Source: DATJSN01 sp035504095
GTDB taxonomy: Bacteria > Planctomycetota > Phycisphaerae > WQYP01
DNA length: 22,050 nt
Reading direction: 5' to 3'
NCBI GenBank assembly: GCA_035504095.1
Contig: DATJSN010000104.1
Span: forward strand, 1-22,050
In this document: positions 14,643 to 21,968 of the stretch, piece by piece
How the letters are laid out: every line of letters begins with the position of its first letter
How positions within the stretch are numbered: the first letter of the stretch is position 1
Notes under the pieces: model-generated
Seen by the model: the letters and a program-made list of their open reading frames with translations, nothing else
What the model was told of the DNA's origin: nothing
Database searches by the model: none
Made by a program: the position numbers and the translations under genes

Positions 14643-16292
14643 TCACTCATTGGACTGATGCCAGAGGGAAAAGTCCTGCGTCTTGAGCACCAGGGTGAAT
14701 TTGCCGCGGATTTTGGCGAATTCTGAATTATCCCATGGGTCATGCGGACGAAAAGCATTCCAGATAATCACATACTGACTATTCAGGATTTCACTTTGTA
14801 GCCGGGCGATCTCCAGGGGCGTCCCAAGGCCTTCGACCGGATACCAGCCCAGCGGCATCGACATTCCCGGTGGCATCCAAGGTAAATAGCCAAAGGTAAA
14901 CGACAATGTAGGTTTGTTATCTATTTTAGCAAGAATCTTGTTCCACTGCGCAAGTTGATCCTTGTCCGCCCAGAGATAACCGGTTTGTTGTGTACGAACT
15001 TTTGTCGACCAGCCGTTCCAGGCTGCTTGTATATTGGATGTCTGGCTTGCCAGCGCCAGAAAGCTTAGCGCTGCGGCAAAGCGAAGACGGCGTCCCGTTA
15101 ATATAGCGCGGGGTGGGAACCCCGCGCTTAAACCCCGGGTTTCCACCCGGGGCTGTATGTTCGAGGCGCTGAGATAAACTCTAAGAGAAAAAAAACCTAA
15201 ATTGGAAATGAATACGGCGGTAAAAAGAACCGGAAGATAGGAATAATACTGCCATGCATCCTTCCAGCCGTAAAAACCCAGAATAAAGATCAGATGCATA
15301 ACACCAATGGATAAAATCGTTTCGACACGATGATCCGACTGTGACCATGTTCCAATTGGATCAATAATAGCGGAGATCTTGCGCCTGCGCAGTAATAGAA
15401 CTACAGCGACGAGCATTCCCACAGCGCAAATAAGCGACATGATGATCCAAATGCCCGCCGGAGTAACCAGATAATAAAACCAGGGGTGGTAATCTGGAAA
15501 AAGAAATTGCAAAAGACCGCTGGAAAGAAAACCGAAGCTGAAAGCCTGATAGGTTCGCACGCCGGTCGTCGGGAAAACGGTCAGCAGCAGAGAATGAACT
15601 CCAAATCTCCACGCCAGCGCAGCCGCCATAAGCAGCGCGGTCAATATGGCCAGCCATGTCTGGCTCACCAGTCTGGCAAAAATTTGCTCTCTGCTTAGCA
15701 GCAGCTCTCGAATCGTCCAGATTAATAATATCAGTCCATAGAGATAGGCCATGGATGGTTTGACAAACAGGCATGCTGTGCAAATCGCCAGCGCCTGCGG
15801 GCGTAATCCCGACGCCTGTTGAGACAGTGCCCATAAAAGCAACAATGCCTCAAGCGGGTGGGTCAGCGTAACGTAGCGCGGCATTATGGCGATGGGTAAC
15901 GCTATAAGTAAAAAAATAATTCCTTCGCGACTCAGCCTCAGTGCCACGGCCAGCCTGGCCAAGGCGATCGCCATGAGTATTTCCATCACCGCGGTCATAA
16001 TTAAAAAAGCCGCCGGCGTCCGACCTAAGAGCGCAAATCCCCATCGGGCAATTTCCAATGAAGCCAATCCATGGGTATAGCCAAAATCGATGCCGGGCTT
16101 CATGCCAAGAGACAGCAGCAAATCACCTTTAAGCGTTGTTCCGGGATCCCAGAAGGCAAATTGCGACCAGTCAGCGATTGTCGGCAGTTGACTAAAGAAT
16201 GAGAGCATCAGGATTGTGGCGATGGCGCCAGCGAGAATCAGGAATCGACGATGGTCGGGATACCTATGATCGCAGGTCAATATTGGTGGCAT
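14643..16292 (-). CDS. GT-C-like polytopic membrane protein (A)
   Basis: The 549-residue product has about 11-13 membrane segments and a soluble C-terminal part. The first external loop, GMKPGIDFGYTHGLASLEIARWGFALLGR, fits the G..PY.DF.Y.hG pattern of GT-C glycosyltransferases (PMT/ArnT-like), where an Asp in this loop is catalytic. No further family signature was recognised, so the substrate is unknown. A likely role is transfer of a lipid-linked sugar to an exported protein or glycan; the adjacent surface proteins are candidate acceptors (inference). The start has AAAGGGG upstream on the minus strand. It lies 22 bases after its paralogue in a two-gene operon. A GC-rich palindrome doublet lies in its coding sequence at 15105-15152. 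Confidence 0.75.
   Translation of the reverse strand: MPPILTCDHRYPDHRRFLILAGAIATILMLSFFSQLPTIADWSQFAFWDPGTTLKGDLLLSLGMKPGIDFGYTHGLASLEIARWGFALLGRTPAAFLIMTAVMEILMAIALARLAVALRLSREGIIFLLIALPIAIMPRYVTLTHPLEALLLLWALSQQASGLRPQALAICTACLFVKPSMAYLYGLILLIWTIRELLLSREQIFARLVSQTWLAILTALLMAAALAWRFGVHSLLLTVFPTTGVRTYQAFSFGFLSSGLLQFLFPDYHPWFYYLVTPAGIWIIMSLICAVGMLVAVVLLLRRRKISAIIDPIGTWSQSDHRVETILSIGVMHLIFILGFYGWKDAWQYYSYLPVLFTAVFISNLGFFSLRVYLSASNIQPRVETRGLSAGFPPRAILTGRRLRFAAALSFLALASQTSNIQAAWNGWSTKVRTQQTGYLWADKDQLAQWNKILAKIDNKPTLSFTFGYLPWMPPGMSMPLGWYPVEGLGTPLEIARLQSEILNSQYVIIWNAFRPHDPWDNSEFAKIRGKFTLVLKTQDFSLWHQSNE
15105..15152. repeat. REP-like palindrome doublet inside the GT-C-like gene
   Basis: AGCGCGGGG (15105-15113) pairs with CCCCGCGCT (15120-15128). 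Four bases later CCCCGGG (15133-15139) pairs with CCCGGGG (15146-15152). Both loops are six bases. Two adjacent GC hairpins are the pattern of REP/BIME elements, usually intergenic. Here they are read in frame, as roughly RVETRGLSAGFPPRA, in a loop where the paralogue has an unrelated sequence of nearly equal length. Confidence 0.75.
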
Positions 16293-16314
16293 TAGAGCCC
16301 CTTTGAAAGTGGAC

Positions 16315-17967
16315 CTACTGACGCCATAGAGAAAAGGTCGGCGTCATAAAGACTAAGGAGAATTTTCGGTGAATAGACGCAAAATCGGAACTTTCCCACG
16401 GGTCGTGTGGATGAAAAGTATTTAATATTACAACATATTGACTGCACAGAATTTCACTTTTGAGACGGGTAATTTCCAAAGGGGTTCTAATTCCATCGTT
16501 GGGATACCAGCCCAACGGCATCGACATTCCCTGTGGCATCCATGGTAAATAGCCAAAGGTAAACATCAATGTGGGTTCGGGGCTGGTTTTAGCGAGAATA
16601 TCGTTCCATTGCATGAATTGATCCTTATCCGCCCAGAGATACCCGGTTTCCGGGGTGCGGACTTTTGTTGTCCATCCAGTCCATGCTATTTGTATATTGA
16701 CCGTCTGACTTATCAGCGCCAGAAAGCTTAGTGCTAAGGCAACACGAAAACTGCGACTTGATTGAATCTTGGCAGCTTCGGATTTACCAACATCTGCCGA
16801 CAATACAGACGGTTGATCGACTTCCAGGAGTTGCTTTTGTGAAAATCGTCGAGAACTTAGATTGGAAATAAGTACAGCGGTAAAAAGAACCGGAAGATAG
16901 GAATAATATTGCCATGCGTTCATTCCTCCGTAAAAACCAAAAATAAATATCAATTGCATAGCGCCAATGGATAAAATCGTCTCGCCGCGCGGGTCCAAAT
17001 GCGGCAATATTCCGGGTAGGTAAATAGAAGTGGTACTCTTATGCTGCCGTTGGAATAATTGGAGGCATAACAGAGATATGATTCTGATCATTCCTGCGGC
17101 GGTGAGCAGCGACACGATGATCCAAATGCCCGCCGGAGTAACCAGGTAGTAAAACCAGGGGTGGTAATCAGGAAAGACGAATTGCAGAAGTCCTATGGAA
17201 ATTAAGCCAAAGCTGAAATCATGGTACGTATGCATTCCGGTTACGGGGAAAATAGTTAATAGCAATGAATGAATTCCAAATCGCCACGCCAGCGCCGTGG
17301 CCATAAACAGGGCTGTCAATATTGCCAACCACGTTTGGCTCAACAGCTTGATAAGAATTCGTTCTTTGCTGTGCAGCAGTTCCCGGATCGTCCATAACAA
17401 CAATATGAACCCGTAGATATATGCCATGGATGGTTTGACAAATGCACAAGCTGTACAAATCGCCAGCGCCTGCGAACGCGCTCCCACCGCTTGTCGTCCA
17501 AGCGCCCATGACAACAGCAGTGCTTCAAGCGGGTGAGTTAAAGTACCATAGTTCGGTATCACAGCGACTGGCAAAGCGGCAAGTAGAAAAATGATTGCCT
17601 GCCAACTCAACCTTAGCGCTACGGCCAGCCGGGCCAAAGCGAACGCCATGAGTATTTCCATCACCGCGGTCATAATTAAAAAAGCCGACGGCGTCCGACC
17701 TAAGAGCGCAAATCCCCATCGGGCAATTTCCAAAACGGCCAATCCATAGGTATAGCCGAAATCGACAGCAGGTCTCATGCCCATGGAGATTAATAGATCA
17801 CCTTTAAGTATCGATCCCGGAGCCCAGAATGCGAACAATGACCAGTCAGCGATTGTCGGTAGTTGACTAAAAAATGAAAACATGAGAATCGTGGCTATGA
17901 CGCACGCCAGAATGACAAACTTTCGGCGATTAGATTGTGTTTGATTGGCATTTGTTGGTATCTGCAT
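16315..17967 (-). CDS. GT-C-like polytopic membrane protein (B)
   Basis: The 550-residue paralogue of the downstream minus-strand gene is similar along its whole length. It has the same predicted topology, the loop GMRPAVDFGYTYGLAVLEIARWGFALLGR with the conserved Asp, and C-terminal motifs TGYLWADKDQ, FTFGYLPWMP and MSMPLGWYP. The shared PAGIWII, FPDYHPWFYYLVTP and QYYSYLPVLFTAV blocks show strong constraint. The function is inferred as GT-C-type glycosyl transfer; the specific substrate is not known. It is the first gene of the two-gene operon; GCAGGT upstream of the start is a weak ribosome site. The leader carries two hairpins (18013-18066). Confidence 0.75.
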   Translation of the reverse strand: MQIPTNANQTQSNRRKFVILACVIATILMFSFFSQLPTIADWSLFAFWAPGSILKGDLLISMGMRPAVDFGYTYGLAVLEIARWGFALLGRTPSAFLIMTAVMEILMAFALARLAVALRLSWQAIIFLLAALPVAVIPNYGTLTHPLEALLLSWALGRQAVGARSQALAICTACAFVKPSMAYIYGFILLLWTIRELLHSKERILIKLLSQTWLAILTALFMATALAWRFGIHSLLLTIFPVTGMHTYHDFSFGLISIGLLQFVFPDYHPWFYYLVTPAGIWIIVSLLTAAGMIRIISLLCLQLFQRQHKSTTSIYLPGILPHLDPRGETILSIGAMQLIFIFGFYGGMNAWQYYSYLPVLFTAVLISNLSSRRFSQKQLLEVDQPSVLSADVGKSEAAKIQSSRSFRVALALSFLALISQTVNIQIAWTGWTTKVRTPETGYLWADKDQFMQWNDILAKTSPEPTLMFTFGYLPWMPQGMSMPLGWYPNDGIRTPLEITRLKSEILCSQYVVILNTFHPHDPWESSDFASIHRKFSLVFMTPTFSLWRQ

Positions 17968-18012
17968 TAAATACCTGCAAACAAAAATCGTCCACGAATA
18001 CCGGTTTCACAG

Positions 18013-18066
18013 AGCCCTGTAATAACAGGGCTAGCGCACGGGTTTTTTAATCTAACAACCTGTGCG
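18013..18066. repeat. Hairpin doublet in the leader of the GT-C operon
   Basis: AGCCCTGT (18013-18020) and ACAGGGCT (18025-18032) form an 8-bp stem with an AATA loop. CGCACGGGTT (18036-18045) and AACCTGTGCG (18057-18066) form a second, with one G-U pair. T6 at 18043-18048 is part of the second loop, so this is not a simple terminator on the plus strand. It may be a REP-like doublet or a 5' leader structure of the minus operon. Confidence 0.5.
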
Positions 18067-18433
18067 GCGCGGAAATACCGTAACGCGGCCTTTATTACCT
18101 TAACATGAACAACTTATTATAAAAACGGTTACATATTAGTGATTGAAATTGACATAGTTTAAATATCAAGTATAATCTGACTTGGGTTTCGGTGCAGAAG
18201 CTTCTTGGTCAAGCGGCTTCTGTAGTGTAAATGTGCACATCATTCTGTTGTGCCAATTGATTTTAACAGATAATGAAGTTGTTACTACAGTCAAAGTGAG
18301 ATTGTTTCAGGATGGATTTGCAGGTGGGCGCAATATATTTGAAACTTTCTGCGGTGACGGCGTTCTACATACTAATGTGAATTGTTTTTGGCTTGGTTGT
18401 TTAGGCTCCTGAGGGATATTGGGAGAGTTTTCC
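18067..18433. other. Intergenic region and 250-base leader of the sigma-54 activator
   Basis: Between the divergent GT-C operon and the activator no convincing gene is seen. A 76-codon TTG-started ORF at 18182-18412 begins at the predicted transcription start and has no recognisable domain. A stem CAGAAGC (18195-18201)/GCTTCTG (18216-18222) lies at the 5' end of the leader. The long leader could hold post-transcriptional control; nothing matches a riboswitch I know. Confidence 0.4.
18149..18176 (+). promoter_or_regulatory. Sigma-70 promoter for the sigma-54 activator gene
   Basis: TTGACA (18149-18154), a 16-base spacer and TATAAT (18171-18176) are both perfect consensus hexamers. Transcription would start near 18183, giving a leader of about 250 bases before the ATG at 18434. 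Confidence 0.75.
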
Positions 18434-19369
18434 ATGCATCAGGAAATAGTCGGCGAATCTGACTCGATTCAGAAACTGCGTCGGTTAGTTAATCTTGTGG
18501 GGGCACGCGATTGCAGTGTACTGATACAGGGTGAGTCTGGTACAGGCAAGGAACTTGTAGCGCGCAATATTCATCAACAAAGTAACCGTTCATCCAAACC
18601 GTTCATTGTCGTCGACTGCGCCGCTCTGCGCGACACTCTTTTGGAATCTCAGCTTTATGGTCACACTAAAGGTGCCTTCACGGGCGCAGAACGGGAAACC
18701 ATTGGTTTTATCCGCGCTGCAGATGGCGGTACGCTGTTTCTTGATGAGGTCGGTGAACTTGACATGGTCGCACAAACTAAGCTGCTACGCTGCATCCAGG
18801 AAAGAACCGTTGTGCCTCTTGGCGCCGTTAAACCGGTCCCAATAAACGTGCGTTTTCTCGCGGCTACGCACCGCAATCTCGAGCAGATGGTATCCGAAGA
18901 GCGTTTTCGTCTGGATTTATTGTTCCGGTTGGAAGTCGTCAATCTTCGCGTTCCGCCGCTCAGGCTCCGGCGGGATGACATTCCCATCCTGGTCAAGCAT
19001 TTTCTTGGAAAAATTGCCGCCTTTTATAATGAACCGATTCGTGAATTTTCGCCCGTGGCGCTTTCGATAATGCAACAATATAATTGGCCTGGCAATATTC
19101 GAGAACTGGCTAATGCCGTTGAGCATGCGTTGACGGTCGCCGGCGAGGAGCCATTGGATGTTGAGCATCTGCCCTGGCGGATGCGGGTTGATCCCCACCT
19201 GGGTGGTGATAGTTCCGAATCAAATGCAATCCCCTCTTTGGATCAGGCACAACGCCATCTGGTTAGTTTGGCATTGCGGCAAACTTCGGGACACAAAGGA
19301 AAAGCTGCGGAATTACTGCAAATTGAACGCCGCCGCCTTTATCGCCTCGTACGCCGTTATGGACTTTAA
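18434..19369 (+). CDS. Sigma-54 activator without receiver domain (NtrC/PspF type)
   Basis: This enhancer-binding AAA+ ATPase remodels sigma-54 RNA polymerase. The 311-residue product starts directly in the AAA+ domain (IVGESDSIQKL) with Walker A GESGTGKE (33-40), the sigma-54-contacting GAFTGA (80-85), Walker B GGTLFLDEVGEL (98-109), and RFRLDLLFRLEV and YNWPGNIREL further on. A Fis-type helix-turn-helix ends the protein (about 268-311, GHKGKAAELLQIERRRLYRLVRRYGL-type residues). There is no receiver, GAF or PAS domain, as in PspF, so control must come in trans or by expression. ATG at 18434 has GGGAG at 18421-18425; an in-frame TTG at 18419 has a poorer site. Confidence 0.93.
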   Translation: MHQEIVGESDSIQKLRRLVNLVGARDCSVLIQGESGTGKELVARNIHQQSNRSSKPFIVVDCAALRDTLLESQLYGHTKGAFTGAERETIGFIRAADGGTLFLDEVGELDMVAQTKLLRCIQERTVVPLGAVKPVPINVRFLAATHRNLEQMVSEERFRLDLLFRLEVVNLRVPPLRLRRDDIPILVKHFLGKIAAFYNEPIREFSPVALSIMQQYNWPGNIRELANAVEHALTVAGEEPLDVEHLPWRMRVDPHLGGDSSESNAIPSLDQAQRHLVSLALRQTSGHKGKAAELLQIERRRLYRLVRRYGL

Positions 19370-19375
19370 GATTTA

Positions 19376-19399
19376 CCGTTAATCAGTTACGGCTTTTTT
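19376..19399 (+). terminator. Terminator after the sigma-54 activator
   Basis: CCGTTAA and TTACGG form a short stem with a bulged T and a TCAG-type loop, followed by C and six T. It lies 7 bases after the activator stop codon. The stem is short, so termination may be partial. Confidence 0.55.
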
Positions 19400-19490
19400 C
19401 ATTTCATATTGCCCTAACCTGCCTTAGACAATCAAACTCAATCATTACAGATGTAATTTTTATTTGCTAATTAAGTTTCTGTGCAATTTT

Positions 19491-19596
19491 GGCACCGGTC
19501 GGTCAAAAGGGTACATGGTGCTGAAAACCCTAGTTTACCGATCGATATATAATATTAAACATATTTACGTGTACCATTGTGGTGCTTAATGGTGCG
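19491..19596 (+). promoter_or_regulatory. Candidate activator sites upstream of the sigma-54 promoter
   Basis: Four GGTGC/GCACC elements cluster here: GGCACC at 19491-19496, TGGTGCT at 19516-19522, TGGTGCT at 19580-19586 and TGGTGCG at 19590-19596. Two of them share a longer context, GTAC.AT..GGTGCT.AA. They lie roughly 120-225 bases upstream of the predicted start, the usual distance for sigma-54 enhancer sites. The rest of 19370-19771 holds no gene. Confidence 0.35.
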
Positions 19597-19687
19597 GGGG
19601 TCATTTCGCCGAGCTGTGTTGCGGCGGACAATTCTAAGTCGTGTTTAGATAATGGGTTACGGATATATTTTCTTCTCCAGATGTTTG

Positions 19688-19704
19688 TTGGCACGTCTCT
19701 TGCT
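19688..19704 (+). promoter_or_regulatory. Sigma-54 promoter for the pseudo-receiver gene
   Basis: TTGGCACGTCTCTTGCT fully matches the sigma-54 consensus TGGCAYR-N4-TTGCW with GG at 19690-19691 and GC at 19702-19703. The start would be near 19715, about 57 bases before the ATG at 19772. The activator gene just upstream is the natural candidate to act on it. Confidence 0.8.
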
Positions 19705-19771
19705 TAATTAAATCTTTTATAGTTCGACCGGCATCTACGATATTGAGTCAGCTGGTTAAGGAAAGAAAGTC

Positions 19772-20224
19772 ATGTATTTGATTGACCAGAGAATTGTGAT
19801 GATTGCCGACGAGAACAATAAACGTTTGCGGCAAATCGCGGCGAGAAACGAATGGTCGCATTTTGAACCGGGACCGATTGAAACATTGGTAAAAAAGACC
19901 ATTCGTGGTCGAGCGAAAGTTGTAGTCGCGCAAATTAATGGGTTGGACGATCCATGCTTGGAACTGATTCGGAAATTGCGCGCCCATTGGAGACCCCCTT
20001 TCTGCCTTGTAATCGCTTTGATTTCTCACGAAGCATTAGAGGTGGCCGTCTTGGATGCTGGAGCAAGCTGCTATCTGACTAACTTGGACGAACTTGAATC
20101 GGCGGTTTTGATGTTTCTTGATGTCAAACATCAAATTCAATGCCCGAATCAGAATAAAGATGATATTCCAGCGCCCCAATGGCGCAATACCCGGATCGTA
20201 TATCCGGCGGAAAAAAACGATTGA
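19772..20224 (+). CDS. Receiver-like protein lacking phosphorylation residues (pseudo-receiver)
   Basis: The 150-residue product follows a receiver fold pattern over about 5-117: RIVMIADEN, then KVVVAQINGLDDPCLELIRKLR, FCLVIALISHEALEVAVLDAGASCYLTN, and LESAVLMFL. An acidic pair remains (Asp13-Glu14), but the phospho-acceptor position reads AQING with no Asp. The invariant Lys of the YLTK motif is Asn (YLTN). The last 30 residues look unstructured. It may be a phosphorylation-independent partner, perhaps supplying in trans the receiver missing from the sigma-54 activator next door (inference). GGAAAGAAAG precedes ATG at 19772. The remote resemblance should be confirmed by profile search. Confidence 0.65.
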   Translation: MYLIDQRIVMIADENNKRLRQIAARNEWSHFEPGPIETLVKKTIRGRAKVVVAQINGLDDPCLELIRKLRAHWRPPFCLVIALISHEALEVAVLDAGASCYLTNLDELESAVLMFLDVKHQIQCPNQNKDDIPAPQWRNTRIVYPAEKND

Positions 20225-20268
20225 TTTGTGTAAGGCGGTGATGATGAAGAAAGGGAGCAACTCGCTCT

Positions 20269-20306
20269 AAATATATATTGTAATATATATTATTAAATAA
20301 TATTTA
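20269..20306. repeat. AT-only palindromic repeats
   Basis: AATATATATT occurs at 20270-20279 and 20282-20291, each copy itself a palindrome, followed by a TATTATTAAATAATA dyad. The 226-base gap 20225-20450 otherwise holds a 9-codon ORF (20241-20270) and no gene. The AT-rich tract could be a promoter-region element of the downstream PEP-CTERM gene. Confidence 0.5.
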
Positions 20307-20450
20307 GTGGTGATAAGCAGAAACTTTATAGCATGGTTGTTAAAAATACTGCCGCATTTGGAGTGCGATGTTCGTGCTCTGGAGGAGAAAAAGGCCTCGG
20401 CTTTTTGTCGATGCGGTTGGATAAAACATGAAATTTTTGAGGAGTTTCAA

Positions 20451-21293
20451 ATGAAAACGCTTTCTACTGTGATTTTCGCTTCTATTGTTGCCGCAGCCGC
20501 AAGGCCGCTTTTCGCCGACAGTACTCTGTACGTCTGCGATTCCAATGGTGAGTTGGCGACCGTCAACGCCGACACCGGCGCTGTAACAGATATCGGCGTC
20601 ACAAAGCTCGGAAATAGCACCGTGGTTCTGACTGATATCGCCATGAATTCCAGTGGGGCCTTATACGGCATTACTGATACGAACTTGTATACCGTCAGCA
20701 CCAGCACTGCCGCGTTGACGCATATTGGCAGCTTTGGGTCAGGAATTGATAGTCTCAATGCCCTCGTTTTCAGTTCGACGGGCACTCTATATTCCGCCTC
20801 CGGTAGCAATAGCAACATTTACACAATTAACACTTCAACCGGTGCGGCAACCGCTTTGAGCGGAACCACCGGTTCTGGCGTGGATTCCGCGGGTGATCTG
20901 GCGTTTAATCCCGACGTCGGCGGCGATCTATATGAATCTGATACCAAGGGCGATTTGGTAAAAATTACGCTTCCCCCTCCTTCTGTATCCGGAACGGTCA
21001 TTGGCTCTTTCGATATCTCTAATGAGGACGACATGGATGGCATGGCCACCGGTACGGACGGGTTGCTTTATGGCGTGGCCGGGACAGATATTTACTCGAT
21101 CAATGTTGATACTGGAAAAGCCACCTATGTAAGCATGTTCGATGATTCTGAACATTATTTTTGTTCGAATGGGGCAATCGCGAACGGCGCCACGGCTCCG
21201 TTGCCCGCCCAACCTGTTCCAGAACCAGCTACATTGGGTTTGATGTCCGTCGGCGGTCTGTTGTTGCTTGGCAAACGACGTAAGAAATCCTGA
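20451..21293 (+). CDS. PEP-CTERM sorted exported protein
   Basis: The 280-residue product has a signal peptide (cleavage near PLFA/DS) and a C-terminal PEP-CTERM sorting signal: VPEPATLG, a hydrophobic stretch and the basic tail KRRKKS (about 256-280). PEP-CTERM proteins are processed by an exosortase and exported to the surface or matrix. The body contains repeating motifs of the type LYxxxxxxNIYTINTSTGAATAL, suggesting a beta-propeller-like or YVTN-like repeat fold. ATG at 20451 has GAGGAG just upstream. A longer in-frame reading from 20307 adds a cysteine-containing stretch without a signal peptide and is rejected. No exosortase gene is in the window. Confidence 0.88.
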   Translation: MKTLSTVIFASIVAAAARPLFADSTLYVCDSNGELATVNADTGAVTDIGVTKLGNSTVVLTDIAMNSSGALYGITDTNLYTVSTSTAALTHIGSFGSGIDSLNALVFSSTGTLYSASGSNSNIYTINTSTGAATALSGTTGSGVDSAGDLAFNPDVGGDLYESDTKGDLVKITLPPPSVSGTVIGSFDISNEDDMDGMATGTDGLLYGVAGTDIYSINVDTGKATYVSMFDDSEHYFCSNGAIANGATAPLPAQPVPEPATLGLMSVGGLLLLGKRRKKS

Positions 21294-21369
21294 ACAGATA
21301 GAGGCCATAATTCGGTTTCAAAAAAATGATCCGGCTATTTATTAACGCGGACACAGATGGAGTTTTGAT

Positions 21370-21849
21370 ATGCGGCTTACGTTGGTTTATTTCACTGCTG
21401 CTGTTGCAGCGTTGACCTGTGGATTTAGAGGTTCATCCGCCCGGTCTGATACTGAAGTGGTTTGCGTTGTCGGTGCTACAAACATTGATAGTAGCGCGAT
21501 ACCTGATTATGTGAACTACAACCTTGGCAATTTTCATATTCTTCCTTTGAATACCAACTCGAGCGGTGTTAAGTCAACGAAATCGTCTTTAGATCAGATT
21601 TGTTTATCAGGACCAATCGTTACCAGGGACATAACTTCGAGCCGGATGTCGACCATCCCGATTTCCGATATCGGATTTTCTCCATCACGCATGGAGCAGC
21701 CGATGATGTTTTCTGATTCTCATGGCGTGACATTCGATTATGATTTTTACTTCAATGATCCCGGACCGATTATTTTCGCTGACTCCGATAATACGCAGTT
21801 TAGTCAATTTAGCTCAACAACCACATTAAGCATTTTGTGGCCTCCGTAA
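21370..21849 (+). CDS. Small exported protein of unknown function
   Basis: The 159-residue product is not recognised. It has a hydrophobic N-terminus with cleavage expected near SSARS, so export is likely. The rest is Ser/Asp/Thr-rich, with DFDYDFYFNDP-like acidic and aromatic stretches near 123-134 and two cysteines in the mature part. No PEP-CTERM tail, lipobox or membrane anchor is seen. GATGGAG lies upstream of the ATG. It follows the PEP-CTERM gene by 76 bases on the same strand, so the two may be co-transcribed. Confidence 0.65.
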   Translation: MRLTLVYFTAAVAALTCGFRGSSARSDTEVVCVVGATNIDSSAIPDYVNYNLGNFHILPLNTNSSGVKSTKSSLDQICLSGPIVTRDITSSRMSTIPISDIGFSPSRMEQPMMFSDSHGVTFDYDFYFNDPGPIIFADSDNTQFSQFSSTTTLSILWPP

Positions 21850-21918
21850 TGATGGGGTGGTAAATATGTTATGGCTGAAGCAATCAGATAAATGCCATGA
21901 TTATGGATCGTTATATTG

Positions 21919-21943
21919 CGCAACCGCTTATAGCGTGGTTGCG
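21919..21943. terminator. Hairpin between converging genes
   Basis: CGCAACC (21919-21925) and GGTTGCG (21937-21943) form a 7-bp stem, with GCT/AGC extending it inside. It lies between the 159-residue gene and the minus-strand peptidase gene, where a bidirectional terminator would be expected. T-tracts are weak on both sides. Confidence 0.4.
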
Positions 21944-21968
21944 TAGTAATCCACAATAAAAAGCATTT

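Noticed and set aside
18182..18412. 76-codon TTG-started ORF in the leader of the sigma-54 activator
   Set aside because: It starts at the predicted transcription start with no ribosome site and has no recognisable feature. Kept only as a note under the leader.
19489..19505. TTGGCACCGG resembling the -24 half of a sigma-54 promoter
   Set aside because: The -12 GC is absent at the required spacing. Treated as part of the GGTGC/GCACC cluster instead.
20241..20270. Nine-codon ORF (MMKKGSNSL) with AAGGCGGTG upstream, resembling the first residues of the TadG-like proteins
   Set aside because: Too short to separate from chance; no further TadG-like sequence follows in any frame.
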